A stretch of DNA of 64,000 nucleotides from Psychrobacter sanguinis. Lineage in GTDB: Bacteria > Pseudomonadota > Gammaproteobacteria > Pseudomonadales > Moraxellaceae. Positions 1 through 8,592 of this stretch are shown one piece after another; the stretch's first letter is position 1, and every line of letters starts with the position of its first letter. A model generated the notes under the pieces. That model worked only from the letters and a program-made list of their open reading frames with translations, was not told the DNA's origin and searched no databases. The stretch is from the NCBI RefSeq assembly GCF_020736705.1, contig NZ_CP085990.1, positions 3,100,001 through 3,164,000 of the forward strand, given 5' to 3'. The position numbers and the translations under genes were made by a program.

Positions 1-51
1 TTAAATAAACATTGGTCTGAACTTCGAGCGGATTGGTTTTTGCAAGACTAA
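1..51 (+). CDS. 3' end of an unidentified upstream gene (partial)
   Basis: The first 16 codons are open and end in TAA at 49-51, giving a protein-like tail (ending ADWFLQD). The stop lies 57 bases before the hutG start, on the same strand, so this is probably the last part of a preceding gene of the same cluster. The fragment is too short to name, and an open stretch of this length can also occur by chance. Confidence 0.35.
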   Translation, partial: LNKHWSELRADWFLQD

Positions 52-108
52 CGCTAACTAGACTAATCCCTATATTGAACCAAACCTTAACCTTTACGAG
101 TGCTAATT

Positions 109-1239
109 ATGTCAATGTCATCCTTTTTGATGGATAACCCTAAAATTGGTGTCGAACACATTCCTTTTGATGCCAGCCTCTGGACAGGTCGATACGAGCC
201 GGATGAGTCAGAACGAGCACTATATTGGTATCAGCTGGTTCGAGCGCGCACTCCCTTTAACGCACAAAATGGTTTTATTCAGTCGCACCACCACCATAAT
301 CAGCCAAACTCAAAAGTCACCTTAGTGGGTTTTGCCTGCGATCAAGGAGTACGCCGCAACTTGGGTCGTGTCGGTGCTAGGCATGCCCCACCCGCCATTC
401 GTCAAACCTTTGCGAAACTTCCGATTCCCTCTGCGCTACAGAACAATTTTGATAAAGCAGACTATGACAAGTTCTTGGCGGATGTTGGTGATATTGTCTG
501 TTATGACAATGATAGCTTAATACCTGAAATACTTGAGCAAACTCAAGCTCAATATAGTAAACAAGTAGCAGGTATTATCAGTCAAGACAGCTTGGCTATT
601 GGTCTAGGAGGTGGTCATGCCATTGCCTATGCTAGCTATATGGGGCTTTGGCAGGCATTAAATAATAAATCCGACTTAAACGATATCAATGCCACAGTTT
701 CGAGTGCCCCAAAGATTGGTATTATTAATTTCGATGCCCATTTAGACATTCGTAATGCTCCTAAAGGCACTTCTGGCACTCCATTTCGACAGATAGCTGA
801 GCACAACCGATCTCAAGGTCAGCCATTCCATTACTGTGCCATTGGTATCAGTCAATTTTCTAACACCACCGCTTTGTTCGACAGAGCCAATGAGTTGGGA
901 ATTACCATTATTACTGATGATTCGTGTGCTCGCAGTAGCTGGGAGTGTATCGTGAGACAGCTACATCAATTTATTGAAGAAGTAGATGTATTGTATGTCA
1001 CTATGGATATGGATGCCTTCCCAGCCAGCATCGTACCTGGTGTGAGCGCTCCTGCAGCTAAAGGCATTTCTATCGACTTTGCTGAACGCTGTCTTGAAGT
1101 TATCTTTGCCAGTGGTAAAGTAAAAATGGCCGATTTTGCTGAAATTAATCCCACATATGATATTGATGGGCGCAGCTGCAAGGTCACTGCCCGCTTTTTA
1201 GCACTAATGATTCAACATCATTTATTATTGCAAGCGTAA
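109..1239 (+). CDS. hutG: Formimidoylglutamase (arginase/ureohydrolase family)
   Basis: This enzyme hydrolyses N-formimidoyl-L-glutamate to glutamate and formamide, the last step of the four-step histidine degradation route. The metal-binding motifs of the ureohydrolase fold are visible: GGGHAIAYAS in the middle, then NFDAHLDIR, then TMDMDAFPAS near the C-terminus, which supply the His/Asp ligands of a binuclear Mn site. Length is about 376 residues; HutG proteins are often nearer 300-320, and the N-terminal 60-70 residues look like the extra part. An upstream in-frame GTG at 100 exists; I prefer the ATG at 109. hutI follows 69 bases downstream on the same strand, which fixes the pathway. The function assignment is strong; the exact start is uncertain. 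Confidence 0.9.
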   Translation: MSMSSFLMDNPKIGVEHIPFDASLWTGRYEPDESERALYWYQLVRARTPFNAQNGFIQSHHHHNQPNSKVTLVGFACDQGVRRNLGRVGARHAPPAIRQTFAKLPIPSALQNNFDKADYDKFLADVGDIVCYDNDSLIPEILEQTQAQYSKQVAGIISQDSLAIGLGGGHAIAYASYMGLWQALNNKSDLNDINATVSSAPKIGIINFDAHLDIRNAPKGTSGTPFRQIAEHNRSQGQPFHYCAIGISQFSNTTALFDRANELGITIITDDSCARSSWECIVRQLHQFIEEVDVLYVTMDMDAFPASIVPGVSAPAAKGISIDFAERCLEVIFASGKVKMADFAEINPTYDIDGRSCKVTARFLALMIQHHLLLQA

Positions 1240-1308
1240 GAATCTCATTAGTCTGTAAATAGCCCGATAAAATTTATACCAAACTCACCAATAAACTTGG
1301 AGTCGGTT

Positions 1309-2667
1309 ATGACATCCTCAATAATCAAAGACTTTCCTGAAGATTTTGACACCCTGATTTTACACGCCAATATTGCGACCTTCTCCGAACAATATGGCTT
1401 TGATAGAGCATTGGCTGTGGCCAACTCAAAACCTAAAAACGATACAAAATATCACAGCCCTTACGGTCAAATTATAGACGCAGCATTGACTATTAAGGAT
1501 GGCAAAATCAGCTGGATTGGCGACACTCAAAGTGCCTTAAATAGTCCGGTCTATCACAATGCTATTATGCAGGCAGATGCCGATGACAAAATTATTTATG
1601 CCAATCGTCAATGGTTATTGCCAGGTCTTATCGACTGCCACACTCATCTAGTGTATGGCGGTAATCGTAGTGATGAGTTCGAAGCACGTCTGCAAGGTAT
1701 TAGCTACAAAGAGATTGCTGAAAACGGTGGTGGTATCGTCGCCACAGTAACGGCAACACGAGAAGCGGATTTTGATGAGCTATATGCACAAACCGAACGC
1801 CGTCTGCAAGCGCTATTGGCTGAAGGCGTCACCACTATTGAAATTAAATCTGGCTATGGTTTAGATTTAGAAACTGAACGTAAAATGCTACAAGTGGCTC
1901 GCCAACTAGGTAAAGATTACAATATTACGGTAAAAACCACTTATCTTGCTGCCCACGCTCTACCAACCGAGTATAAAGATAAAAAAAATGGCTCAGATGA
2001 GTATATCGATGCGGTATGTGAGTGGCTGCCCATTTTGCACAGTGAAGACTTAATTGATGCAGTTGATGGCTTTTGTGAAAACATCGGCTTTAATAAAGAA
2101 CAAATGACCAAAGTGTTTAATACAGCAAAAGGATTGGGCCTACCAGTGAAACTGCATGCTGAGCAGTTAAGCGATATGGATGGCAGCGGTTTAGTTGCGG
2201 ACTATAATGGTCTATCCTCTGATCATTTAGAATATCTATCAGAAAAAAACATCATAAAAATGGCCGATCAGGATGTGGTTGCTGTCTTGTTGCCAGGTGC
2301 CTTTTATACCTTAAAAGAAACCCAATTACCGCCAATGGAAGCACTCTATAAGCACAATGTGGCCATCGCCTTATCTACTGACTGTAACCCTGGCACCTCA
2401 CCACTTACCTCTTTATTAATGACGTTAAATATGGGCTGTACTCTATTTAGCCTAACCCCTGAGCAAGCTTTAGCTGGTATTACTACCCATGCGTCTAAAG
2501 CATTAGGCATTGAGGATAAAGGCCGTATTGAAGTGGGTCTGCAGGCTGACTTAACCCTCTGGAACATCGAGCGTCCTGCAGATTTAGCCTACCAAATGGG
2601 CTTAAACCCACTACAAATGGTTTGGGTTAATGGCCATCTTCGCTCTCAGGTTAGCGTTAACCGTTAG
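1309..2667 (+). CDS. hutI: Imidazolonepropionase
   Basis: This cytosolic amidohydrolase opens the ring of 4-imidazolone-5-propionate to give N-formimidoyl-glutamate, the substrate of the neighbouring HutG. Seen: the amidohydrolase entry motif [14 protein letters not shown] (metal-binding His pair), the family-specific NGGGIVATV stretch, the [10 protein letters not shown] segment, the HAEQLSD metal site and the late STDCNPGT aspartate. About 452 residues, close to but slightly longer than the usual 400-420. The frame also opens at TTG 1297, but the ATG at 1309 is preceded by GGAG at a good distance and is chosen. The gene ends before a strong terminator, so it is the last gene of this hut unit. 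Confidence 0.93.
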   Translation: MTSSIIKDFPEDFDTLILHANIATFSEQYGFDRALAVANSKPKNDTKYHSPYGQIIDAALTIKDGKISWIGDTQSALNSPVYHNAIMQADADDKIIYANRQWLLPGLIDCHTHLVYGGNRSDEFEARLQGISYKEIAENGGGIVATVTATREADFDELYAQTERRLQALLAEGVTTIEIKSGYGLDLETERKMLQVARQLGKDYNITVKTTYLAAHALPTEYKDKKNGSDEYIDAVCEWLPILHSEDLIDAVDGFCENIGFNKEQMTKVFNTAKGLGLPVKLHAEQLSDMDGSGLVADYNGLSSDHLEYLSEKNIIKMADQDVVAVLLPGAFYTLKETQLPPMEALYKHNVAIALSTDCNPGTSPLTSLLMTLNMGCTLFSLTPEQALAGITTHASKALGIEDKGRIEVGLQADLTLWNIERPADLAYQMGLNPLQMVWVNGHLRSQVSVNR

Positions 2668-2709
2668 CAATTAACAACTAAATCTAACCGGTTTAAATTT
2701 TACCTATAA

Positions 2710-2738
2710 AAAAATCTCGCTAATTTAGCGAGATTTTT
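2710..2738. terminator. Rho-independent terminator, bidirectional, after hutI
   Basis: A perfect inverted repeat (ATCTCGCT / AGCGAGAT, loop AATTT) is flanked by an A-run on the left and a T-run on the right. It can therefore stop both hutI transcripts and the convergent marC-family gene. Confidence 0.9.
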
Positions 2739-2774
2739 TATGGTCAGCTTTTTATTCTTTATTACTGCTTTTTG

Positions 2775-3365
2775 CTAACCCATAAATGAACTAAAGCCAT
2801 TAAGCAACATTTGTACTGAAATTGAGATTAGGATCATCCCCATTAAACGCTCAATCGCTTTTAAGCCACGGTTGCCCAAAATTTTGTAAAGTTTGGTCGA
2901 GAAAAATAGAATGATTGCAGAGACCAACCACGCCAATAACAAAGCAATCAAGGCTTTTGGAATACTTTCAGGGTTTTTTTCAGTCAATAAAATTAATGTG
3001 GCCAAAATAGAGGGGCCCGCAATCAGCGGAATGGCCAATGGCACAATAAACGGCTCACCATCTCCATCTTCTTCATCACTCATCACCCCACCTCGGGTTG
3101 GGAAAATCATACGGATGGCAATAATCATCATCACTAAGCCACCGCCAATAGCAACCGCTTCTGTGCTTAAACCTAAGGTGTGCAGGATACTGCCACCAGC
3201 AAATAAAAACAGAATCATTAACAGTAGCGCAATCAGCAACTCTCTGATAATAATGAACCGACGTCTCTCTTCCGGCACTTTATCCAAAACAGACAGGAAA
3301 ATAGGAATATTTCCCAAAGGATCCATAATTAAAAACAAAGTGAGTGCTGTTGCATAGATTTCCAT
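2775..3365 (-). CDS. MarC family integral membrane protein
   Basis: Six-helix inner-membrane protein of the MarC/YchE/YhgN family (once UPF0056). The true transport or signalling role of this family is unsettled, and the old link to multiple antibiotic resistance has not held up. Seen: the N-terminal family signature LFLIMDPLGNIPIFLS, an acidic loop (DEEDGDGEPFIVPLAIPLIAGPS) with the conserved proline-rich re-entrant motif, and a final hydrophobic helix. About 196 residues, typical. The frame extends upstream to 3425, but the ATG at 3365 (MEIYATAL) has AAGGAG just ahead and begins exactly where the family does. It is convergent with hutI. Confidence 0.88.
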   Translation of the reverse strand: MEIYATALTLFLIMDPLGNIPIFLSVLDKVPEERRRFIIIRELLIALLLMILFLFAGGSILHTLGLSTEAVAIGGGLVMMIIAIRMIFPTRGGVMSDEEDGDGEPFIVPLAIPLIAGPSILATLILLTEKNPESIPKALIALLLAWLVSAIILFFSTKLYKILGNRGLKAIERLMGMILISISVQMLLNGFSSFMG

Positions 3366-3853
3366 AAAGCTCCTTAAGATAAGATTTTCATTTATTTTTA
3401 TTTTTAAAGACAGCGATAATAACAAAAAAATAGCCGCCGATTATAACCGTACTTTTCTAATTTGGTAGAAATAATAACCACATTTCAGTATTGATAACGT
3501 TGTAGCATTTATAGCTTTTTAATATTTATAGCTTTTTAATATTTATAGCTTTTTAATATTTATAGCTTTTTAATATTCATAGCTTTTTAGTATTTATAGC
3601 ATCTCAGTGTTTATAGTGTCTTAGTATTTATGGACGATTAAACAAACTACCTACCGCTAACTTTAATATTCCAATTAAGAATTTTTAACGCTCATTACTT
3701 CATATTTCACTGGCTACTGCCCTTAGCACTACCTATGCTAACATCCTTAATCCAACAAATAACACTCAACGAAAATGGATTTAATTGAGTTGAATGACTT
3801 TTGTCTCATAAATTTCTTTGCCAAGGAAAGGCAGGTTATCTAGGGGTTTATTA
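3366..3853. other. 488-bp AT-rich spacer without genes
   Basis: Divergent region between the MarC-family gene (minus) and the HPP gene (plus). Its main content is the 17-bp tandem repeat listed separately. No RNA gene or convincing coding frame was seen. Confidence 0.6.
3507..3625. repeat. 17-bp tandem repeat, seven copies
   Basis: The unit ATTTATAGCTTTTTAAT occurs four times perfectly at 3507-3574 and then in three increasingly degenerate copies to 3625. It lies in the spacer between divergent genes. The perfect copies suggest recent slippage expansion. No coding frame spans it. Confidence 0.93.
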
Positions 3854-4498
3854 ATGCATTTTTTATTTGATAGAGCAGAAAAGCTTCCTGAAAATGCATC
3901 ACTTGTTGACTTACTACGTTCGCTAATTGGCGGAACGTTGGGGATATTTATCTTATTACTGTTAAGTGAATATAGCGGCAATAAGTTGATTATGGCTCCG
4001 TTTGGCGCAACGTGTGTTTTACTGTTTGCTGTTTCTCACTCCCCTTTGGCAAAACCTCGTAATGTTATCTTTGGTCATCTTGTCGCTGCATTCGTTGGCT
4101 TGGTTATTTTGAAATATGTGGGGGTTTCAGCTTTTACTACTGCATTGGGGGTTGGCGTGTCTATTTTTTTGATGCATCTGTTCAAATGCATTCATCCCCC
4201 TGCTGGGGCAACGACTCTAGTCGTGTTGCTAACTGCCAATGAAATGACCTATGACTGGGATTTTTTGCTAGTACCGGTCCTAGCGGGTTCTTTAGCGTTG
4301 ATTGCAGTAGCGTTGGTCGTCAACAATATCAAACCTAATGAAAAGTGGCCGGCTTACTGGTTTGCCTTGGTCAAATCTCGTATCGAAGACCACATCGAGC
4401 ATCATATTGACTCTCACTTTACTGAAAATCAAATACAATCTCAAAACCGAGTCCAAACTGAAGACCGCTCTAACGAGTCGATACAGTCAACACAGTAA
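3854..4498 (+). CDS. HPP family integral membrane protein
   Basis: Small inner-membrane protein with the HPP-family signature: the family-naming HPP triplet sits in the segment CIHPPAGATTLVVLLT, between hydrophobic helices (about four to five in total). Plant and cyanobacterial relatives have been linked to nitrite transport; the role in this organism is not known. The frame extends back to TTG 3818, but the ATG at 3854 has AGGGG about eight bases ahead and gives 214 residues. The C-terminal 40 residues are hydrophilic, rich in His, Gln, Ser and Thr. The last 29 bases overlap the convergent cobC. Confidence 0.85.
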   Translation: MHFLFDRAEKLPENASLVDLLRSLIGGTLGIFILLLLSEYSGNKLIMAPFGATCVLLFAVSHSPLAKPRNVIFGHLVAAFVGLVILKYVGVSAFTTALGVGVSIFLMHLFKCIHPPAGATTLVVLLTANEMTYDWDFLLVPVLAGSLALIAVALVVNNIKPNEKWPAYWFALVKSRIEDHIEHHIDSHFTENQIQSQNRVQTEDRSNESIQSTQ

Positions 4499-5135
4499 GT
4501 TGGCCATGTTTTACAGGGCGTGGCCAGTCACGAGCTTGACTAGGTACGTCCTGCCCTTGGGCAATCATTTTCACCGTGGTAATCCAGCCAGCATGACCCA
4601 CCACTAAAACTGCACTTTCTTTTGCAACATAACTATCGCTTGAAACAGCATTATTGATTAAAGAGCTTTTAATTAAAGAGCTTTTAATTAAAGAGTTATT
4701 GATTAAAGAGCTATTAGCTAAAACAGCTTGTTGTTGATTGAGCTCAGACAACCAGTCAGTGGCTCTGGCAAACAACTGAGTCAGACTTTCACCCCCTTCA
4801 GGTGCAAATTGGGCAAAGTTATCACACCATGCATCAATCTCAGCTTTGCTAATTTGATGCCAGTATCTTTTCTCCCATACCCCAAAATGCGTTTCCATCA
4901 AGCGTCTGTCGACTAAGCATTGAAAGCCCAATTTTTGTAGCTGCTCACCCACATGACGACACCGCGACAAAGGGCTGACCCAAATAACTTTCGGCAACTT
5001 ATGTAGTTTTACATAATGGTTAATTCGATGGGCCAGACGCTTTATTTTTCTAGCATCAACCGCCACCTCAGTTTGACCAAAGCAAAGCCCTTGCACATTG
5101 TTAGGCTTTGGGTGACGCCACAGGTATAGGTCCAT
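4470..5135 (-). CDS. cobC: Histidine phosphatase, probable alpha-ribazole phosphatase
   Basis: Histidine (acid) phosphatase superfamily protein. The phosphoacceptor motif is YLWRHPKP near the N-terminus (canonical RHG is RHP here), followed by SPLSRCRHVGEQL and, late, VVGHAGWI with the second catalytic histidine. By context, directly behind cobS and cobT, it probably dephosphorylates alpha-ribazole-5-phosphate (or adenosylcobalamin-5'-phosphate) at the end of the nucleotide-loop pathway. An insert of about 25 residues before the final motif is made of five-residue repeats (SLIKS/SLINN), encoded by a 15-bp tandem repeat. Length 221, with the insert accounting for the excess over the usual 190-205. 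The 3' end overlaps the HPP gene tail to tail. Confidence 0.8.
   Translation of the reverse strand: MDLYLWRHPKPNNVQGLCFGQTEVAVDARKIKRLAHRINHYVKLHKLPKVIWVSPLSRCRHVGEQLQKLGFQCLVDRRLMETHFGVWEKRYWHQISKAEIDAWCDNFAQFAPEGGESLTQLFARATDWLSELNQQQAVLANSSLINNSLIKSSLIKSSLINNAVSSDSYVAKESAVLVVGHAGWITTVKMIAQGQDVPSQARDWPRPVKHGQLTVLTVSTR
4656..4715. repeat. 15-bp tandem repeat inside cobC
   Basis: Four copies of GATTAAAGAGCTTTT with few changes. The unit is a multiple of three, so copy-number change adds or removes five residues (SLIKS-like) without breaking the frame. It lies in a presumably surface-exposed loop of the phosphatase. Confidence 0.9.
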
Positions 5136-5206
5136 AATCTATCAGCTTAATATGACAACTTGTTTTGGTAAGGCATCTTTACTGCTATCGACAGTCATAC
5201 TGATTA

Positions 5207-6007
5207 TTAAAAAGAGCCAGAAAAGTTAACTGCCAAGCCTGCGTAAATAGCAATTTCAGTCAGTTGCTGAGTGGCTCCTAGCCCATCGCCGGTATAGCCT
5301 GCTAAACGTCGTTTCAACAGACGGTACATATAATACACGCCCATCAAAGCGAACGCTGCTACCAAGAGCCATTGCACCATTGTAATCTGCCGCATTGCCT
5401 CAGGTAACAGCAATAGTAGCAGTGCCAATACTCCTATTACCCAAAGACTACTGGCCAACCACTCTCGTCCACTCATCTGCTGGGCCATAGGCTTAGCTTT
5501 GGCATGTTCAATCTCGCCGCCATAAGGCAGCACCACAATCAAACCTATACATAATAAGCGTGAACTACAATGAGCGACAATCAGTGCTACCACTGCGGTC
5601 ATCACGGGCATAGAGGACAAAAGACTTATCTTAAGTAGTAGAGCGCAAGCCAAGCCCAATGTACCATAAGTACCAATTCTAGAATCTTTCATGATGGTCA
5701 AGGTACGCTCGCGGGTTAAGCCGCCACCCAAACCATCACAGGTATCTGCCAATCCATCTTCATGAAACGCTCCCGTCAGCTTAATACCGAAAGCGGTACT
5801 CACCACAGTAGCTACCAAGGGGTTGAAGGCTAGGGTTGCCAACCAATATACCAAAGCACACAGCACACCCACCAATATCCCTACTGCTGGAAAGTGACGA
5901 CTGCTTTGGTGCAACCACTGCGGCTGATATTGATTTAACTGTATTGGTATCCGAGTTAAAAACTGAGTGGCAACCAATACCAGTCGCAGTTCATGCTTAA
6001 TCGACAT
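5207..6007 (-). CDS. cobS: Adenosylcobinamide-GDP ribazoletransferase (cobalamin synthase)
   Basis: Integral membrane enzyme that joins adenosylcobinamide-GDP to alpha-ribazole (or its phosphate), completing the cobalamin nucleotide loop. Seen: the N-terminal TQFLTRIP family start, the strongly conserved GAFHEDGLADTCDGLGGG acidic motif that binds Mg, the following KDSRIGTYG, and several hydrophobic helices to the C-terminus ending in TGDGLGATQQLTEI. Length 266, typical. It sits between cobT and cobC on the same strand, with 105 and 71 base gaps, probably one transcript. Confidence 0.95.
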   Translation of the reverse strand: MSIKHELRLVLVATQFLTRIPIQLNQYQPQWLHQSSRHFPAVGILVGVLCALVYWLATLAFNPLVATVVSTAFGIKLTGAFHEDGLADTCDGLGGGLTRERTLTIMKDSRIGTYGTLGLACALLLKISLLSSMPVMTAVVALIVAHCSSRLLCIGLIVVLPYGGEIEHAKAKPMAQQMSGREWLASSLWVIGVLALLLLLLPEAMRQITMVQWLLVAAFALMGVYYMYRLLKRRLAGYTGDGLGATQQLTEIAIYAGLAVNFSGSF

Positions 6008-6112
6008 TGAGTGTCCTGCTTATAACTTGTTTCTCTTAATTTAATGGCATTTAACAGCTATTGAAAGGCTTCGCTACAATTGCCTTTTAGCCTATAGTTG
6101 AATGCTTCATTG

Positions 6113-7168
6113 TTAATTGCCTTGGCTGATACCGGCGTCATCAAAGCTGGCCATCTCATTGATAATGGCACAAGCAGACTGTAGTAAGGGATAAGCCAAA
6201 GCTGCACCACTGCCCTCACCCAAACGCAAATCGAAATCAAGCAAAGGCTGAGCATCAAGGGCTTGTAACATATGTCTATGACCCGGCTCCATCGAACTAT
6301 GACCAAATATCGCAAACTGTGATACCCCAGGAACCAAACGCTCAGCGACTAGCAGCGCACTACTAGCAATAAAACCATCAACCAATAAGACACGTCTGTC
6401 ATGCGCGGCTTGAATATAAGCGCCTGCCATCATTGCAATTTCAAGCCCGCCCACAGCTGCTAAGATTTCAAGTGGCTCGGTAACTGCCTCATAGCGTTTA
6501 AGCACTTGGCTTAGCACCTGTAACTTATGCTGTAACCCAGTTTCATCAAGTCCGGTGCCTCGACCAATACATTCTGCAAGAGGCGTATCGGTTAATTTTG
6601 CCAACAATAAACTGGCCGCCGAGGTATTACCAATCCCCATTTCACCACAGATAAGTAGGTTGCCTTCTAACGCTTTGGCAATCTCCATACCTGACTGCAA
6701 GGCAGAAATACACTCTTCTAAAGTCATCGCTGGCTCAGCCAATGCATCTCGACTGCCTAAACGTACTTTATAATCCAATAATTGCGGGTGTTGATTTACC
6801 CCAAATTCTGCAAAATCAGCCGCGACCCCTGCATCGACCACTTTTAACGCAATATCATGTTGACGAGCAATCACATTAATAGCGGCGCCACCGTTTAGAA
6901 AGTTAAGCACCATTTGAGCGGTGACTTCACTCGGAAACGCCGAAGTGCCATGTTGTGCCAAACCATGATCTGCAGCAAATACCCTGATTTGTGGACGTTC
7001 AATCTTCGGTTGAGTCGTACCTTGAATCAGACCCAATTTTACGGCTAATGATTCTAGTCGACCTAATGAGCCCTGAGGCTTGGTCTTATTGTCCAAGATG
7101 GTTTGTAATTGTTGGCGAAGTTCAGCATCTTCAATCGTTGGTATCGTGGGCAAGGTAAATGAATGCAA
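6113..7168 (-). CDS. cobT: Nicotinate-nucleotide--dimethylbenzimidazole phosphoribosyltransferase
   Basis: Transfers phosphoribose from nicotinate mononucleotide to 5,6-dimethylbenzimidazole, making alpha-ribazole phosphate for the cobalamin lower ligand. Seen: NKTKPQGSLGRLE at the N-terminus, VFAADHGLAQHG, the glycine-rich GEMGIGNTSAASLL in the centre and the C-terminal LRLGEGSGAALAYPLL containing the catalytic glutamate of the family. Length 351, typical. The initiation codon is TTG, supported by AGGAG upstream at proper distance. First gene of cobT-cobS-cobC. No corrin-ring genes are in the window, so salvage versus full synthesis cannot be decided here. Confidence 0.95.
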   Translation of the reverse strand: MHSFTLPTIPTIEDAELRQQLQTILDNKTKPQGSLGRLESLAVKLGLIQGTTQPKIERPQIRVFAADHGLAQHGTSAFPSEVTAQMVLNFLNGGAAINVIARQHDIALKVVDAGVAADFAEFGVNQHPQLLDYKVRLGSRDALAEPAMTLEECISALQSGMEIAKALEGNLLICGEMGIGNTSAASLLLAKLTDTPLAECIGRGTGLDETGLQHKLQVLSQVLKRYEAVTEPLEILAAVGGLEIAMMAGAYIQAAHDRRVLLVDGFIASSALLVAERLVPGVSQFAIFGHSSMEPGHRHMLQALDAQPLLDFDLRLGEGSGAALAYPLLQSACAIINEMASFDDAGISQGN

Positions 7169-7227
7169 AGCTGGCTCCTATTGAATGGACTTTTTATAAT
7201 GACAAAACTTCTAATGGTAAGTAGCCA

Positions 7228-7281
7228 TTTTTAAGTGGCTTTTCTAAATAGCTGCTTTTAAGTGGCTATTTTTAAGTAGCG
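7228..7281. repeat. Short repeated motif TTTTAAGTGGCT
   Basis: The motif TTTTAAGTGGCT occurs twice (ending at 7240 and 7267), followed by a variant TTTTTAAGTAGCG (7269-7281). An AGCCA/TGGCT pairing around the first copy can form a small hairpin. It lies between the TPR-like gene and cobT; it may contribute to termination, but this is weak. Confidence 0.55.
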
Positions 7282-7322
7282 TTTTTTAAAGTAATAAGTA
7301 ACCTAAAAAGCAGCCTAAAACA

Positions 7323-7745
7323 TTATTCTGCTAGCAGTGCATTAAGTCGTTCATCTATCTCTGTCTTAAACTCTTTGTCTTCTATTTTATTGGCACTAAT
7401 CTTGGCGTTCTTCAGGCTCTCAATGGCTTGCTCTTTTTGTCCCAATTCAAGCTGTAGCTCTGCCATAGAGTAAGCAATGGAGGCCATGTGGTCTTTTGAA
7501 TTAATTTTAACCGCTTTATCGAGTGCTTTTTGATAAATAACCAACGCTTGTTCTAAGTCTACCGTGAAATCTGCCAAAGTTTCCCACTGCTCAGGATGGT
7601 CTTTATCGGTCCCTTCATTATCAGTACAAAGCGCTTTTAGTTCAGCATATAAGGCGTCAAACTGCTGCTGATCATCTTGACTGTCAGCCTCTAAAAGATC
7701 TTCTGCTAAGTTGTAGATGGCTTTGTATATTTTGGTATTAATCAT
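7323..7745 (-). CDS. TPR-like hypothetical protein
   Basis: Acidic 140-residue soluble protein with no recognised catalytic motif. Two or three helix pairs with tetratricopeptide-like spacing can be seen: ALVIYQKALDKAVKINSKDHMASIAYSMAELQLELGQKEQAIESLKNA has the small/large residue pattern of TPRs. No signal peptide or membrane segment. It stands between cobT and a small membrane protein on the same strand, with 150-290 base gaps, so no operon is evident. Likely a protein-protein interaction scaffold; the function is unknown. Confidence 0.65.
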   Translation of the reverse strand: MINTKIYKAIYNLAEDLLEADSQDDQQQFDALYAELKALCTDNEGTDKDHPEQWETLADFTVDLEQALVIYQKALDKAVKINSKDHMASIAYSMAELQLELGQKEQAIESLKNAKISANKIEDKEFKTEIDERLNALLAE

Positions 7746-8031
7746 TGCGGATTACCTTATGGTTATTCTTATTATAAAAAACACCCTAGCCAATAATCTG
7801 CTTATTAATTAGGGCATCTCGCGTTTGATTGGGATTATAACGCATATCCTAACTCACCATGATTATAATCGTTAAAGTCATATAGTCGTCTGGTCGTCAT
7901 GAGCGAAATCAAGAGTGACTGCTTTAATCTCGGTAAGCTTGTTATACGAAGCTGCGTTTAAAGTAGTATTAAAGCAGTATTAAAGCGCTACTTACACTCA
8001 ATTTCGTTGCCTCTTATTTACTTAGCTATGA

Positions 8032-8301
8032 CTATAACATCTGATAGCCAGGTCCACCCATTGGATTACTAATTAGATAAAAACTAACCGCAAAAAAAGG
8101 CAGCGCTATTAAAGATTTTAAAAAAGGAGACCGACATTTTTCCCAACGAGTTATCACATAATACAGATTAGCAAAGGGTACAAACAGGTATATCAAGCCC
8201 CAAGCGGTCGATTCTTCAAAGGCTAGCAACGCCAACTTTAGTCCATAAATAACAATAATAATAAAACCTATAATAAAGAAAATCAGGCCAACGGTATCCA
8301 T
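8032..8301 (-). CDS. Small hydrophobic membrane protein, function unknown
   Basis: 89 residues with three hydrophobic stretches (GLIFFIIGFIIIVIYGLKLALL, then WGLIYLFVPFANLYYVI, then SLIALPFFAVSFYLI) separated by short charged turns, so a three-helix inner-membrane protein. GGAGAGG lies just ahead of the ATG, which supports translation. I do not recognise the family with certainty. It stands alone, and the next gene is divergent. Confidence 0.6.
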   Translation of the reverse strand: MDTVGLIFFIIGFIIIVIYGLKLALLAFEESTAWGLIYLFVPFANLYYVITRWEKCRSPFLKSLIALPFFAVSFYLISNPMGGPGYQML

Positions 8302-8592
8302 TTACCTCTCCAAATATGTTTAAAAATAAACTCAGTTTAAAAGTCTATTGCCGCTTTGTCTGTTGCCCTTGCTTTACCTGAATTGTAGAGACTGAATTTT
8401 ATAAGCTTAAGCTTAGACAACTATTTAATTGAGGTTTGCGTGGTGAATTGGGCTATGCTTTCGCATTGGTTGCTATACAAAATAACTGTGTCTATACTTA
8501 GATAATGCTATTCATTAGTCACCTGCTATAACCTGATACGCAACATCTGATACGCAACGGAATGCGCCCACAAATAATCTTAAGGTAATACT

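Noticed and set aside
2893-3357. 154-codon open frame antisense to the MarC-family gene
   Set aside because: Low-complexity translation, no ribosome-binding site, fully inside a well-supported gene on the other strand.
3507-3625. Possible CRISPR array
   Set aside because: The repeats are directly tandem with no unique spacers, and no cas gene is nearby.
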